A stretch of DNA of 64,000 bases from Cyanobium sp. PCC 7001. GTDB taxonomy: Bacteria; Cyanobacteriota; Cyanobacteriia; PCC-6307; Cyanobiaceae. Under the pieces are notes generated by a model, which was not told where the DNA came from, searched no databases, and saw only the letters and a list, made by a program, of their open reading frames with translations. The first letter of the stretch is position 1. Every line of letters starts with the position of its first letter. Positions 46,179 through 56,603 of the stretch are shown here, piece by piece. A program made the translations under genes and the position numbers. The stretch spans positions 2,428,607 to 2,492,606 of the forward strand of contig NZ_DS990556.1 in assembly GCF_000155635.1 (NCBI RefSeq). The letters run 5' to 3'.

Positions 46179-47531
46179 CTAGTTGCGGGGCAGCATCTCC
46201 TGCTCCACGAACTTGGTGTGCACGTCCCCGGCCTGGAACTCCGGCCGCTCCAGCAGCTGCAGGTGGAAGTCGATCGTGGTGGGGATGCCGGTCACGGCGC
46301 ATTCGGACAGGGCCCGATGCAGGCGCCTGAGGGCGTGGTCCCGGTCCACACCCCACACGATCAGCTTGCCGATCAGGGAGTCATAGAAGGGGGGAATCTC
46401 GTAGCCGGTGTACACGTGGCTGTCCACACGGACGCCCGGACCGCCCGGCGGCAGCCAGCCGGTGATCTTGCCGGGGGCCGGCCGGAAGTTCTGGCGCGGA
46501 TCTTCGGCGTTGATCCGCACCTCGATGGCGTGCCCGCGCAGCTGGATCTCCTCCTGCTTCACCGAGATCGGCTCTCCCCCGGCGATCCGCAGCTGCTCGG
46601 CGATCAGGTCCACACCCGTCACCATCTCGGTGACGGGATGCTCCACCTGGATCCGGGTGTTCATCTCCATGAAATAGAAGTTGCCGGAGCGATCCACCAG
46701 GAATTCCACCGTGCCTGCCCCCTCGTAGCCGATGGTGCGGGCGGCGGCCACGGCGGCATCGCCCATCTGACGGCGCAGATCGGCGTTGATGGCCACGCTG
46801 GGCGCTTCCTCGAGCAGCTTCTGGTGCCGCCGCTGGATGGAGCAATCCCGCTCGCCCAGGTGCACCACATTGCCGTGGCGATCAGCCAGCACCTGCACTT
46901 CCACGTGCCGGGGCCGGTCGATGAACTTCTCCATGTAGAGCCCCGGGTTGCCGAAGGCCGCCTCGGCCTCGCCCTGGGCCGCCTTGAACAGGCCTTCCAG
47001 CTGATCGGGCCCGGGCACCAGGCGCATGCCCCGGCCGCCCCCTCCGGCGGTGGCCTTGATCATCACCGGGTAGCCCATGGAGGCGGCCAGGCCGGCGGCC
47101 TGCTCCGGCGAATGCAGCAGCCCCTCGCTGCCGGGGATGGTGGGCACCCCCACCCGCTGCATCGTGGCCTTGGCCGTGGACTTGTCGCCCATGGCCCGGA
47201 TCGCCTCCGGCGAGGGGCCCACGAAGATGAGGCCGTGGTCGGCGCAGATCTCCGCGAAGCGGTCGTTCTCCGCCAGGAAGCCGTAGCCCGGATGGATGGC
47301 GTCGGCGCCCCGGGAGGTGGCCGCCGCCAGGATGTTGGGGATGTTGAGGTAACTCTTGGAGCTGGGGGCCTCGCCCACGCACACGGCCTCATCGGCCAGC
47401 TGCACATGCAGGGCGTTGCGGTCCACCGTGCTGTAGACGGCCACGGTGGGGATGCCGAGTTCACGGCAACTGCGGAGGATGCGCAGGGCGATTTCGCCGC
47501 GGTTGGCGATCAGCAATTTGCCGATGGACAT
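46179..47531 (-). CDS. accC: Acetyl-CoA carboxylase, biotin carboxylase subunit
   Basis: 450 residues from ATG 47531. Typical order: biotin-carboxylase N-terminal domain ([20 protein letters not shown]), ATP-grasp domain with the Gly-rich loop [16 protein letters not shown] near residue 160 and [20 protein letters not shown], then the C-terminal domain with [20 protein letters not shown]. The enzyme carboxylates biotin on AccB for malonyl-CoA synthesis. The accB gene is not adjacent. Confidence 0.97.
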   Translation of the reverse strand: MSIGKLLIANRGEIALRILRSCRELGIPTVAVYSTVDRNALHVQLADEAVCVGEAPSSKSYLNIPNILAAATSRGADAIHPGYGFLAENDRFAEICADHGLIFVGPSPEAIRAMGDKSTAKATMQRVGVPTIPGSEGLLHSPEQAAGLAASMGYPVMIKATAGGGGRGMRLVPGPDQLEGLFKAAQGEAEAAFGNPGLYMEKFIDRPRHVEVQVLADRHGNVVHLGERDCSIQRRHQKLLEEAPSVAINADLRRQMGDAAVAAARTIGYEGAGTVEFLVDRSGNFYFMEMNTRIQVEHPVTEMVTGVDLIAEQLRIAGGEPISVKQEEIQLRGHAIEVRINAEDPRQNFRPAPGKITGWLPPGGPGVRVDSHVYTGYEIPPFYDSLIGKLIVWGVDRDHALRRLHRALSECAVTGIPTTIDFHLQLLERPEFQAGDVHTKFVEQEMLPRN

Positions 47532-47694
47532 CCGCAGCCGCTCAGCTGTTACAGGCCAGGGCGGACTGTATCAGTGCTCACCGCTGCAACCCGGATGGGT
47601 GCGGGGGACCCGGCGATGGGTATATTGCTGGGCCGGTGGTCCCGAGGGATCCGCCGAACCACCCGGATGGGCTGAGGCCCAGCCGTTGCATCAA

Positions 47695-47776
47695 GCGGAT
47701 GTGGTGGAATTGGTAGACACGCACGTTTGAGGGGCGTGTGGCTTCGGCCTTGCGAGTTCAAGTCTCGCCATCCGCA
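47695..47776 (+). tRNA. tRNA-Leu (anticodon GAG)
   Basis: An 82-nt class II tRNA without encoded CCA. The acceptor stem is GCGGATG with CATCCGC, followed by discriminator A. The anticodon stem CACGT/GCGTG encloses TTGAGGG, giving anticodon GAG. A variable arm of class II type (TGGCTTCGGCC) and T-loop GTTCAAG are present. Confidence 0.95.
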
Positions 47777-47803
47777 CTTTTTTCTGCTTCCCCATCTGAT
47801 CCG

Positions 47804-49105
47804 GTGCACGCGGTGCAGCCCCACGCCGCGGATCCCACTCCCGTTCCCGATGTGGGGATCGTGCTGGTCAGCAACGGACCCGGCGAACTCACCACCTGGG
47901 TGAGGCCTGTGGCCCAGCGGCTCCAGCGGCGTCTGCTGACGCCGGAGTCCCAGGCCTCCCTGGCCCTCTATCTGGTGCTGGTGCCCTGCCCGAACGGCAC
48001 CGGCCGCGAGCACCGGGCGGCCGCCCCCTGGGGGCTGTTCGAGCGGATCACCCCGGCCAACCGGTTCTGGTCGCTGCTGCTGCGGCCAGGGCGCTTCGGG
48101 CCCTGGCCGCGGCAGGGGGTGGTGGTGTTCCTCGGTGGTGACCAGTTCTGGAGCGTGCTGCTCTCGGCCCGTCTGGGCTACCGCCACCTCACCTATGCGG
48201 AGTGGGTGGCCCGCTGGCCCCGCTGGAACGACCGCATCGCCGTGATGGGGCCACGGGCGGCGTCCCGGCTGCCGGCCCGCTGGCGCTCCCGCTCCCGCGT
48301 GGTGGGGGATCTGATGGCGGACCTGTCGGAGGCGGCCCGCAGTGAGCAGCCCCTGCCGCCCGGGGAGTGGGTGGCGCTGCTGCCGGGCTCCAAGCCCGCC
48401 AAGCTGCGGGTGGGGGTGCCCTTTCTGCTGGAGACGGCCGACCGGCTGGCGGCGCGGCGTCCCCAATGCCGCTTCCTGCTGCCGCTCGCTCCCACCACCA
48501 CGGTGGAGGAGCTGCTGCGCCAGGCCGGGGCCGCCAACCCGATCGCGGCCCGCTACGGCGCCGGCATGCCGGAGCTGTCCCCTGACGGCGATGCCCTGAT
48601 CACCCCTGCGGGCACGCGCATCCTGCTGGAGCTGCGCAGTCCTGCCCATGCCGTGCTCAGCCAGTGCGCCATGGCCCTCACCACGGTGGGGGCCAACACC
48701 GCGGAGCTGGCGGCCCTCGGGGTGCCGATGCTGGTGCTGGTGCCCACGCAGCACCTGCACGTGATGCAGGCCTGGGACGGTCTGGCCGGGGTGCTGGCCC
48801 GCCTGCCGCTGCTGCGCTGGTGCTTCGGCGTGGTGCTCACCCTCTGGAGGCTGCGCCACAGGGGCTATCTGGCCTCCCCGAACATCAGCGCCGCTCGGGC
48901 GGTGGTGCCCGAGCGGGTGGGGCCGATCACGCCGGCCCAGATCGCCGCCGAGACGGCGGACTGGCTGGCGTCACCCGACCGGCTGCAGGGCATGCGCGAT
49001 GACCTGCACAGCCTGCGGGGCCGTGCGGGAGCCGTGGCGGCCCTCACCGATCTGGTGGAGGAGCTGCTGCCCGCCGCCGCCGCCGTTGCCCGCCCCGATT
49101 CCTAG
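47804..49105 (+). CDS. LpxB-like glycosyltransferase
   Basis: About 433 residues. The frame is open back to 47738, inside the tRNA, so I place the start at GTG 47804 or 47813. [20 protein letters not shown] near the start and the C-terminal [20 protein letters not shown], then [17 protein letters not shown] are typical of lipid-A-disaccharide-synthase-related proteins found in cyanobacteria. The real product could be a GT-B glycosyltransferase for another glycolipid. It reads away from the tRNA toward msrB. Confidence 0.8.
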   Translation: MHAVQPHAADPTPVPDVGIVLVSNGPGELTTWVRPVAQRLQRRLLTPESQASLALYLVLVPCPNGTGREHRAAAPWGLFERITPANRFWSLLLRPGRFGPWPRQGVVVFLGGDQFWSVLLSARLGYRHLTYAEWVARWPRWNDRIAVMGPRAASRLPARWRSRSRVVGDLMADLSEAARSEQPLPPGEWVALLPGSKPAKLRVGVPFLLETADRLAARRPQCRFLLPLAPTTTVEELLRQAGAANPIAARYGAGMPELSPDGDALITPAGTRILLELRSPAHAVLSQCAMALTTVGANTAELAALGVPMLVLVPTQHLHVMQAWDGLAGVLARLPLLRWCFGVVLTLWRLRHRGYLASPNISAARAVVPERVGPITPAQIAAETADWLASPDRLQGMRDDLHSLRGRAGAVAALTDLVEELLPAAAAVARPDS

Positions 49106-49130
49106 GCTCGCAGTCAGATGCCCTGCCGCC

Positions 49131-49571
49131 ATGTCGGAGATCCGTGATCCCCAGAGTTCCGCCTGCGGACTCGACAGCGGCCTGGCCCGCGGCGCCAGCG
49201 AGGAGCAGTGGCGCCAGAAGCTCACCCCGGAACAGTTCCGGGTGGCGCGCCAGGGGGGCACCGAGCGGGCCTTCACGGGGGCCTACTGGAACAACAAGGC
49301 CAGTGGGATGTACCACTGCATCTGCTGCGGCGCCGAGCTGTTCAGCAGTACCACCAAGTTCGATTCCGGCACGGGCTGGCCCAGCTTCTGGGATGGGGTG
49401 AAGCCGGAGGCCATCACCACTCTGGTGGACCGCAGCCACGGCATGGTGCGCACCGAAATCCGCTGCGCCAACTGCGATGCCCACCTGGGCCACGTGTTCG
49501 GCGATGGGCCGGCCCCCACGGGGCAGCGCTACTGCGTGAATTCCGCCTCGCTGGATTTCAGGGCCGGCTGA
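49131..49571 (+). CDS. msrB: Peptide-methionine (R)-S-oxide reductase
   Basis: 146 residues from ATG 49131. Both zinc CxxC pairs are present (CICC near residue 63 and CANC near residue 112). The substrate-site motif [12 protein letters not shown] and the catalytic Cys in RYCVNSASL near the C terminus complete the family pattern. The enzyme repairs oxidised methionine using thioredoxin, fitting the oxidative load of photosynthesis. Confidence 0.95.
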   Translation: MSEIRDPQSSACGLDSGLARGASEEQWRQKLTPEQFRVARQGGTERAFTGAYWNNKASGMYHCICCGAELFSSTTKFDSGTGWPSFWDGVKPEAITTLVDRSHGMVRTEIRCANCDAHLGHVFGDGPAPTGQRYCVNSASLDFRAG

Positions 49572-49623
49572 TCGCGGCCACCCGGCGGGGACGGATCAGC
49601 AGAGATCCATCAGTAGAAAGCCA

Positions 49624-50739
49624 TCACCAGGGATCGCCCAGATCCTCGGCGTCCACATCGAGAGGTTCGGCACTGGCGGCCCCGCCGCCGGATCGCCGCG
49701 GCTGGTCATAGCGACGCGGTTCGCGGCTGGCGGGCGGGCTGGTGAGGGGCCGCTCGAACCGCTCCTCCCCCGGGGCGTAGCCGTCGGACCAGTCGGCTGC
49801 TGCCCTGGCCGGGGCACCCGTGCGCTCACGTGGGGCGAGCCTCTCCAGGGGCGGACGCTCCTGGCCGTAGCGCTCCTCTGGGAAGCGGTCATCCGCCAAG
49901 CGGTCGTCCGGGAAGCGCTCGTCAGGGAGACGGTCCTCCTCGTCGAGGTAGCGGCGCTGACGCAGAGGGGCCCGCTCGCGCCGCTGCTCCACCTCCACGT
50001 AGTCGAGCTCCTCCTCCGGCAGGAAGGCCTGGGTGGCGGCGGGCTGGATCCGCCGCTGCTCCTGCAGGCTGGGCATGCCGGGCGCCAGCTGGTTCTCCAC
50101 CGGCACGGCGGTGCCGCGGAAGCGCTCCCGCTCCTCCTGCTCCCAGCTGGCGCCGCCGATGCCCAGCTTCTCCAGCAGGCCCGTGCCGAGCTGCTTGAGT
50201 TTGTCCTCGGCCCCCTCGTACACGATGATCCGGTCCGGGCCGCTGCTCACCACCTCCACCACCGGGAGTTCCCAGGTGCTGAGCACCCCCTCCCCCAGCA
50301 GGGGCACGCCGAGGGCGCCGAGCACCAGGGTGGTGAGCTCCCCGGTCTCGATGTCGAAGCTGAACCCCAGCACCTTGCCGAGCTGCTGGCCCGCTTCGGT
50401 GACCACATCGCAGTTGATCACCTTGCTGTAGCGGTCCGGGCTGAATCCTTCGGCCAGGGAATCAGCGGAATCCACCAGGATCACATCACCCACCTGGCGG
50501 ATGCGGTCGAGCGGCATCCAGCGGGGCAGGCCCGGCAGGAACCGGGTCAAGGGGTTGTCCCGCAGGCCGAGGGCGATCACCTCGCGGCGGTCGATGTCCA
50601 CCACCACCTCCCCCACCACGCCGAGGCGGCGGCCGGTGTCCCGGGTGATGACCTGGGTGCCCATCAGCTCCGAGCGCAGCCAGAGGCGATCACTGGGGGT
50701 GGCGGCCGGGTCGCTGCCAGGCGGGGGTGTGGTCGTCAT
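49624..50739 (-). CDS. PRC-barrel domain protein with charged tail
   Basis: 371 residues. Two PRC-barrel-like units are visible: LRSELMGTQVITRDTGRRLG with EVVVDIDRREVIALGL, and VINCDVVTEAGQQLGKVLGF with FDIETGELTTLVLG. From about residue 200 the protein becomes an Arg/Glu/Pro-rich, probably disordered tail (DEEDRLPDERFPDDRLADDR). PRC-barrel proteins bind partners in photosynthetic or RNA-related assemblies; role here unknown. Confidence 0.85.
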   Translation of the reverse strand: MTTTPPPGSDPAATPSDRLWLRSELMGTQVITRDTGRRLGVVGEVVVDIDRREVIALGLRDNPLTRFLPGLPRWMPLDRIRQVGDVILVDSADSLAEGFSPDRYSKVINCDVVTEAGQQLGKVLGFSFDIETGELTTLVLGALGVPLLGEGVLSTWELPVVEVVSSGPDRIIVYEGAEDKLKQLGTGLLEKLGIGGASWEQEERERFRGTAVPVENQLAPGMPSLQEQRRIQPAATQAFLPEEELDYVEVEQRRERAPLRQRRYLDEEDRLPDERFPDDRLADDRFPEERYGQERPPLERLAPRERTGAPARAAADWSDGYAPGEERFERPLTSPPASREPRRYDQPRRSGGGAASAEPLDVDAEDLGDPW

Positions 50740-50781
50740 CGGCGCATTCTCACCCAGCAGGCGCGGCGGCGGGGGCGGCCA

Positions 50782-53700
50782 TCAGGCGGCTGGCGGTAAT
50801 CCCACCACCTGGGTGTGGGCCCCCCGGGCCTGGGTCACGCCGATGGTGCGGGTGGCCGCGGCGATCATCGGCCGCCGGTGACTCACCACCATGAACTGGG
50901 CCTGATCGGCCTGGCGCGCGATCAGGCCGGCCAGCCGCTCCACGTTCACGCCGTCGAGAAAGCTGTCCACCTCGTCGAGGGCGTAGAAGGGCGAGGGGCG
51001 GAAGCGCTGCAGGGCGAACAGGAAGCTCAGCGCCGTGAGGGACTTCTCCCCGCCGCTCATGGCCGCCAGCCGCCGCACGGCCTTCCCCTTGGGATGGGCC
51101 ACCAGGGTGAGGCCGCCATCGAGCGGGGCTTCGGGATTCTCCAGCTGCAGGTGCCCCTCGCCGTCGGAGAGCTCGGCGAAGATCTCGCGGAAGTGGCCAT
51201 CCACGGCGGTGAAGGCCTCCAGAAAGGCCTCCTGCCGCAGGGTGGCCACGGTTTCGATGCGCAGCAGCAGCTCCTCCCGCTCGCTGCTGAGCACCTCGAG
51301 GCGCTCTTCCAGCTCTGCCAGCCGCGCTTCGAGCTGCTCCAGCTCCTCCAGCGCCAGCATGTTCACCGGCTCCAGCGCCTCCATGCGGGCCTGCAGGCTG
51401 CGCAGCTCGGCGGTGAGGGCCTCCAGGCCGTTGTCGCGCACCTCCTGGGGAATCTCCGGCAGGGGGTCGGGGAGCTCCCGCTGCAGCTGCTCCAGGCGCA
51501 GCTGCTCGCTGCGCTGCTGTTCGGCCAGGCCCTCCAACTCCTCCCCCAGGCGCTGCAGCTCCCACTGGCGCTGCTGCAGCGCCTGGCGCTGGGCCGCCAG
51601 GGCGGCCTCGGCGGCATCGCGAGCCCGGCGCCGCTCGCCGAAGCGGGTCTGCAGCTCCGCCTGCTGCTGCTCCAGCGCCCCGCGGCGCTCCTGATCGGCC
51701 TGCTGGCGCTCCTTCCACTGTGCCCGCTCGGCCACCAGGGCATTCACCGCGCTGACCAGCCGCTGCTCCTCGCCGGTCAGGGCCTCCAGCTGGCTGCGCA
51801 GCCGCTCCACGGCCAGGGCCCTGTCCCGGCGGGCCGCCAGCAGGTTGTCGCGCTCCTGCCGGGCTGCCACCAGGGCCTGGTCGGCGGCCTCGAGCTCCTG
51901 CTGCAGTCCCTGCCAGCGGGCGACATCGCCGGAAGCCTCGACGCCGGCCTCCTCCTGCTGCAGGGCGGTGAGCTCCTGCTGCAGGGGCGCCAGCAGTGTC
52001 AGCAGCTCCTGTTGGCGCTGCTGATCGGTGTCCAGCGCCTGGCGCAGCTGGGCCAGCCGTTCCGCCAGCTGCTGCTGGCGCTGCAGCTGGGGGGTGAGGG
52101 CCTTGCGAACGCTGCTGCGCTCGGCCTCCAGGGCGGCCAGGCGCTGCTGCAGCTGCTGCAGCTGGGGCCGTTGCTCCTCGAGCTGTTGGCCCAGCTGGGC
52201 TTCGCGGCGCCGGCAGGCCACCAGGCTCTCCCCCAGCTCCAGCAGCCGACGGCGCAGCGGTTCGGCCTCATCGCCCTCCTGGCTGCGGCCGAAGCTGAGC
52301 TGGTTGCCCCGTTGCTGCAGGCTGCCGCCGGTCATGGCCCCGCTCTTCTCCAGCAGCTCGCCGTCCAGGGTCACGGCCCGGCAGCGGCCCAGTTCCCGGC
52401 GGGCGCTGGTGAGGTCGCCGAACACCAGGGTGTCGCCGAACACGTAGCGGAACACCTCGGCGTAGACGGGTTCGTGCCGCACCAGATCCACCGCGCGTCC
52501 CACCAGGCCGTCCCCCTGTCCCGGTGCTCCACTGCCCCGCTGCAGGGCGGCCCCGCTGCTGGCGGGCCGGCCGCCGCCGGAGCGGATCCGGTTGAGCGGC
52601 AGGAAGGTGAGGCGCCCGGCGCGGCGCTGCTTCAGCAGCTCGATCGCCCGGGCGGCAATGCGGTCGTCGTCAACCACCACCTGGCCGAGGCGCGCTCCGG
52701 CCGCCACTTCCAGGGCGGTGCGGTGGCGCTCCTCCACCTCGCCGAGCTGGGCCACGGGGCCGTGGATCCCCTCGAGGCCGGCCTCCAGCAGCACCCGCAG
52801 GGCGCCGGTGCCGCGGCTCTCCTGCAGGGTTTCGCGGCGGCTGTCGAGACGGGCGATCTCGCGCTCGAGCTGCACCTGCTCCTGCTCGAGACGCTGGCGG
52901 GTGCGCTGCTGCAGGGCATAGGCCTCGGCCAGGTCCTGCAACTGCTTCTGGCGGCTGTCCGTGGAGCTGGTGAGCTGCTGCCATTCCACCTCGGCCTGCT
53001 CCAGCTCCTGCTGGGCGCTGGCCTGGCTGCTGCCCTCCTGCTGCTGCTCGGCGAGAAGCTCCGCCAGGCGCTCCTGGTTCTGGCGCAGGCGCTCGGCCAG
53101 CTGCTGCCGCTCCGCCTCCAGCGGGCTGAGGCTGGCGCCGAGCTCCTGACGGCGCAGGCTGCGCCGTTTCTGCTCCTCCATCCAGCTCCCCGAGCGCCCC
53201 GCCACCTCGCCCAGGCGCCGGCGGGAGAGCTCCACCGCGGCCTCGGCGGCACGGCAGGCGGCCTCGGCCGCGTCCAGTTCGGCCTGATCGCCGGCGTCCG
53301 TCAGTTGCTGCTGCTCCTGCTGCAGCTCCCCGCGGTTGCGGGCCAGCTCCTGGCGCTGGCGCTGCAGATCCTCGGCCTGCAGCTGGTGCTTCTCGGCCTG
53401 CCGGGCCAGCTCCCGGCCGCCCGCCTCCAGGCCCGCCAGTTCGGCCTGCACCGCCAGCAGCTGATCCTCCCCGAGGGCCTTCACCTCGGCCTGGAGCTGC
53501 TCCAGGGCCTCGCTCCCGGCCGCCACGGCGGCCTCGGCGGCGGCGATCGCCTCTCGTTCCTGCAGCTGCTGGCGGCCGAGGGCCTCCCGCCGGCTCACCA
53601 GGGCCTGCAGGCCGGCCTCGGCGGCTTCGCAGCTGAGCACCTGCTCCTGCAGGCGTCCCTCATGCAGCCGCTGGCGCAGGGCCTGGTAGGTGCGGGCCTT

Positions 53701-54393
53701 GGCGCAGTCGCGCTCCAGCTTCTGGCGGTTGGCCAGCAGCTCCTGCTGAACGATCGAGCAGCGCTCCTGGCGCTCCTGCACGTCGTCGAGCTTGGCGCGG
53801 GTCTGTTCGATGCGGCTGTCGAACAGGGCCACGCCAGCCAGTTCGTCGATGATGCCGCGACGGTCACGGGCGCTCATCGACACGATGCGGGTCACATCGC
53901 CCTGCATCACCACGTTGCTGCCCTCGGGATCCACCCGCAGGCGCCGCAGCTGGGTCTGCAGCTGCTGGAGGTTGCAGGGCACGCCGTCGGCACTGAAGCT
54001 GCTGGCATAGGTGCCTCCGGGGGCCACCCGCAGGCGCCGGCTCACGGTCCAGCTGCGCTGGCCCGGCTGGATCCATGGCCCTTCTTCGGGCGCCTCCAGG
54101 CCGGCCTCGGCGTCGTCCGGCTGCCAGTCACCCAGGTCGAAGCGCACGCTCACCGTGGTTTCGGCCGCCCGGCCGGCCCGGAGCATGGCGCTGTTGATCA
54201 GGTCGGGCAGGCGCTCGGCCCGCATGCCGCGGCTGCTGGCCAGGCCAAGGCAGAACAGCACGGCATCGAGGATGTTGCTCTTGCCGGAGCCGTTGGGTCC
54301 GGTCACCACGGTGAAGCCCTGTTCGAGCGGGATCGTCATCGATCCACCGAACGACTTGAAGTGGGTGAGCTCGACCTGATTGATGAAGACCAA
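50782..54393 (-). CDS. smc: Chromosome segregation protein SMC
   Basis: 1203 residues from ATG 54393. Full SMC layout: N-terminal head with Walker A VVTGPNGSGKSNILDAVLFC, two very long coiled coils (Gln/Leu/Glu-rich, residues about 170-520 and 680-1020), a central hinge (GIHGPVAQLGEVEERHRTAL, RAGRLTFLPLNRIR), and a C-terminal head with signature MSGGEKSLTALSFLFAL and Walker B PFYALDEVDSFLDG. Condenses and separates the chromosome together with ScpA/ScpB. The antisense frames opposite it are artefacts of composition. Confidence 0.97.
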   Translation of the reverse strand: MVFINQVELTHFKSFGGSMTIPLEQGFTVVTGPNGSGKSNILDAVLFCLGLASSRGMRAERLPDLINSAMLRAGRAAETTVSVRFDLGDWQPDDAEAGLEAPEEGPWIQPGQRSWTVSRRLRVAPGGTYASSFSADGVPCNLQQLQTQLRRLRVDPEGSNVVMQGDVTRIVSMSARDRRGIIDELAGVALFDSRIEQTRAKLDDVQERQERCSIVQQELLANRQKLERDCAKARTYQALRQRLHEGRLQEQVLSCEAAEAGLQALVSRREALGRQQLQEREAIAAAEAAVAAGSEALEQLQAEVKALGEDQLLAVQAELAGLEAGGRELARQAEKHQLQAEDLQRQRQELARNRGELQQEQQQLTDAGDQAELDAAEAACRAAEAAVELSRRRLGEVAGRSGSWMEEQKRRSLRRQELGASLSPLEAERQQLAERLRQNQERLAELLAEQQQEGSSQASAQQELEQAEVEWQQLTSSTDSRQKQLQDLAEAYALQQRTRQRLEQEQVQLEREIARLDSRRETLQESRGTGALRVLLEAGLEGIHGPVAQLGEVEERHRTALEVAAGARLGQVVVDDDRIAARAIELLKQRRAGRLTFLPLNRIRSGGGRPASSGAALQRGSGAPGQGDGLVGRAVDLVRHEPVYAEVFRYVFGDTLVFGDLTSARRELGRCRAVTLDGELLEKSGAMTGGSLQQRGNQLSFGRSQEGDEAEPLRRRLLELGESLVACRRREAQLGQQLEEQRPQLQQLQQRLAALEAERSSVRKALTPQLQRQQQLAERLAQLRQALDTDQQRQQELLTLLAPLQQELTALQQEEAGVEASGDVARWQGLQQELEAADQALVAARQERDNLLAARRDRALAVERLRSQLEALTGEEQRLVSAVNALVAERAQWKERQQADQERRGALEQQQAELQTRFGERRRARDAAEAALAAQRQALQQRQWELQRLGEELEGLAEQQRSEQLRLEQLQRELPDPLPEIPQEVRDNGLEALTAELRSLQARMEALEPVNMLALEELEQLEARLAELEERLEVLSSEREELLLRIETVATLRQEAFLEAFTAVDGHFREIFAELSDGEGHLQLENPEAPLDGGLTLVAHPKGKAVRRLAAMSGGEKSLTALSFLFALQRFRPSPFYALDEVDSFLDGVNVERLAGLIARQADQAQFMVVSHRRPMIAAATRTIGVTQARGAHTQVVGLPPAA

Positions 54394-54519
54394 CAGGCTC
54401 GTGCGCCGAGCCCCCGAAATGTAGCGGAGGGTTCCGGATGCTCAACCCTCTCCTTAGGTTGAAGGCAGAGGTTCCAAACACTGCCCCCGCGGCGCCCTAT
54501 CCCTCATGACGAGCCCCGA

Positions 54520-54972
54520 ATGACGAGCACCCCGCCCCAGGACCAGAACCCCGAAGCGCAGGCTGCCGAGCAGGAGCAGCACCACGACACGTTCCGTGAA
54601 CGCTTCGACGCCCTCCTGCCCACGATCCAGCGGGAGTGGCCCCAGGTGGCCCGCCAGACCCTGGAGGCCACGCGCGGCAGCTTCGATGAGGTGGCCGAGG
54701 TGATCGCCTCCCAGACCGGCCGCACCGTGACCCTGGTGAAGCACCAGCTGGTGGAACTGCTCGATGTGGCCGGCGCCCAGACCAGCCGCATCGCCGACCG
54801 GCTGACTCCCCTGGAGAAGCAGCTCGAGGGGGTGCTCGATGACCTCAATGCCACCCTGCGGCCCCGGATCGAGAAGCCGGTGCGGGAGCGTCCGCTGATG
54901 GCGATCGGCATCGCCGCCGGCGTGGGCGTGCTGGTGGGCATGCTGCTGTCCTCCGGTCGGCGCTCGGCATGA
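54520..54972 (+). CDS. DUF883/ElaB-like protein
   Basis: 150 residues. An acidic N terminus, a long amphipathic helical part (FDALLPTIQREWPQVARQTL, LVKHQLVELLDVAGAQTSRI) and a C-terminal membrane helix with GxxxG spacing (LMAIGIAAGVGVLVGMLL) resemble ElaB/YqjD-type tail-anchored proteins that bind ribosomes or membranes. It overlaps the next gene by 4 nt (ATGA), which encodes a partner of the kind usually found beside it. Confidence 0.75.
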   Translation: MTSTPPQDQNPEAQAAEQEQHHDTFRERFDALLPTIQREWPQVARQTLEATRGSFDEVAEVIASQTGRTVTLVKHQLVELLDVAGAQTSRIADRLTPLEKQLEGVLDDLNATLRPRIEKPVRERPLMAIGIAAGVGVLVGMLLSSGRRSA

Positions 54973-55361
54973 GCCAGGAGCGGCGCGAGCGTGGCGGCAA
55001 GGCCCGCGACGCGATGGGGCGGGTCGGCGCCCTGCTGAGTTCGGTGATGGACCTGCACGTGCGCATCGCGCTGCAGGAGGCCGACCACGAGAAACGGCGG
55101 CTGATCAGTGGCGCCCTGCTGCTCAGCGGCGGGCTCACCATGATGCTGCTGGCCCTGATCGCGGCGGAGGTGGCCCTGCTGCTGTGGCTGCGGGAAGGGT
55201 TCAGCCTCAGCTGGATTCACAGCACCCTGGCGGTGGCCAGCCTCAATGTGGTGGTGGCGGGGGTGTTCCTGCGCATCGGCGGCGGCCTGCTGAAGGGGCC
55301 CTACCTGCCCCAGACCACTGCCGGCCTGACCAAGACCACCCGCGCCCTGCTGGGCCGCTGA
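54969..55361 (+). CDS. Phage-holin-like/YqjE family membrane protein
   Basis: 130 residues with two membrane helices (GALLLSGGLTMMLLALIAAE and SLNVVVAGVFLRIGGGLL) after a basic N-terminal helix. The pattern matches the Actinobacterial_holin/YqjE-type family, usually encoded beside DUF883 proteins, as here with a 4-nt overlap. Thought to act in membrane stress, not lysis, in chromosomal settings. Confidence 0.75.
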   Translation: MSQERRERGGKARDAMGRVGALLSSVMDLHVRIALQEADHEKRRLISGALLLSGGLTMMLLALIAAEVALLLWLREGFSLSWIHSTLAVASLNVVVAGVFLRIGGGLLKGPYLPQTTAGLTKTTRALLGR

Positions 55362-55368
55362 ATGGCCG

Positions 55369-56577
55369 TTAACGGATCGCGTAGTGCAGCCAGCGGCAGT
55401 CGATGCCGCCGTTGCTCACCGGGATGCGCCGGCTGGCCTTCATGCGCAGGGCGCCGGTGAGCTCCGGGTTGCCGCTGAGCAGCCACAGGCTCCAGCCGCT
55501 GCAGCGCTCCTTCACCATCCGGCCCAGATCGGCGTACAGGCTCTCCAGCGCCTCGGCCTCGCCCAGCCGCTCGCCGTAGGGCGGATTGCACACCAGCACG
55601 CCGGGCTGCTCCGGCGGCACGAAATCGCGGCAGTCCCCGCCGCGCAGCTGGATCCAGCCGGCCACGCCGGCGGCCTCGGCATTGCAGCGGGCCTGGCCCA
55701 GCACGGCCGGATCCTGCTCCATGCCCAGCACGGGGGCCAGGGGCTGGCCGTCCGGCAGCCGATCGCGGGCCAGGGCCGCGGCGGCCTCCACCTGCTGCTG
55801 CCAGAGGTCGGGCTGGAAGTCAGGCCAGCGCTGCAGGGCGAACGGCCTGGGCCCGTCTGGGCCGAGACCCGGCGCCCGGCCGAGGGCGGCGCGGGCTGCT
55901 TCGATCAGCAGGGTGCCGCTGCCGCAGAGGGGATCGGCCAGGGGCACGCGGCCGCCCCAGCCGGTGAGGGCGATCAGGCCGGCGGCGAGGTTTTCCTTCA
56001 GGGGCGCCAGACCCATGGCGGCGCGATAGCCGCGGCGGTGCAGGCTGCTGCCGCTGCCGTCCACGCTGAGGCTGGCCAGGCCGCCGCCCAGGTGCAGATG
56101 CAGGCTGAGGTCCGGGCTGTCGAGGTCGATCGAGGAGCGCTGGCCCCACCGCTGGCGCTGCAGGTCCACCACCGCGTTCTTCACCTGCAGGGCGCTGTAG
56201 TGGCTGTGGTTCAGCCCGGGGGCGGTGCCGCTCACATCCACGCGGAAGGTGGCGCTGGGTGGCAGCCAGGTGGCCCAGTCCAGGGCCTGCTGCACGCCGC
56301 TGTAGAGGTCGTCGCGGCCGCGGCAGGGAAAGCTGGCCAGCTGACGCAGCAGCCGGAACGGCAGCCGGGCCTGCAGGTGCAGCCGGTAGAGGCCGCCCAG
56401 GTCGGTGTCGAACCGCACCGCCCGCCGCAGCGGGGCCACGCCCCCACAGCCGAGGTCGGCAAGCTCCTGGGCCGCCGGCTGCTCCAACCCGGGCGGCACC
56501 ACGGCGATGCCGTGGATGGTTCCCCCCTGCGGTTCGGTGATGCCCACCCCTGCACCGGCGCTTGGCTGCTGCCACAA
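55369..56577 (-). CDS. RlmL-like rRNA guanine methyltransferase
   Basis: 402 residues from TTG 56577; a GTG about ten codons later is equally possible. A THUMP domain (residues about 60-165, with NAVVDLQRQRWGQRSSIDLD) is followed by a Rossmann methyltransferase with PLADPLCGSGTLLIEAARAA and the NPPY catalytic motif in VLVCNPPYGERLG. Such enzymes form m2G in 23S rRNA. It diverges from the ssrA locus. Confidence 0.9.
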   Translation of the reverse strand: MWQQPSAGAGVGITEPQGGTIHGIAVVPPGLEQPAAQELADLGCGGVAPLRRAVRFDTDLGGLYRLHLQARLPFRLLRQLASFPCRGRDDLYSGVQQALDWATWLPPSATFRVDVSGTAPGLNHSHYSALQVKNAVVDLQRQRWGQRSSIDLDSPDLSLHLHLGGGLASLSVDGSGSSLHRRGYRAAMGLAPLKENLAAGLIALTGWGGRVPLADPLCGSGTLLIEAARAALGRAPGLGPDGPRPFALQRWPDFQPDLWQQQVEAAAALARDRLPDGQPLAPVLGMEQDPAVLGQARCNAEAAGVAGWIQLRGGDCRDFVPPEQPGVLVCNPPYGERLGEAEALESLYADLGRMVKERCSGWSLWLLSGNPELTGALRMKASRRIPVSNGGIDCRWLHYAIR

Positions 56578-56603
56578 TGACGGAGTCCGGTTTCGGCCGG
56601 ACT

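Noticed and set aside
47738-47803. N-terminal extension of the LpxB-like protein into tRNA-Leu
   Set aside because: These codons overlap the tRNA 3' half; the conserved protein begins further downstream, so a GTG at 47804 or 47813 is preferred.
50815-54462. A 1215-codon open frame on the plus strand opposite smc
   Set aside because: It is the complement of the coiled-coil coding region; the Leu/Gln-rich repeat pattern and lack of any domain show it is a composition artefact. smc has all expected motifs.
54969-55361. Prophage lysis gene (holin)
   Set aside because: The holin-like family here is coupled to a DUF883 gene between core genes, with no endolysin or phage genes nearby.
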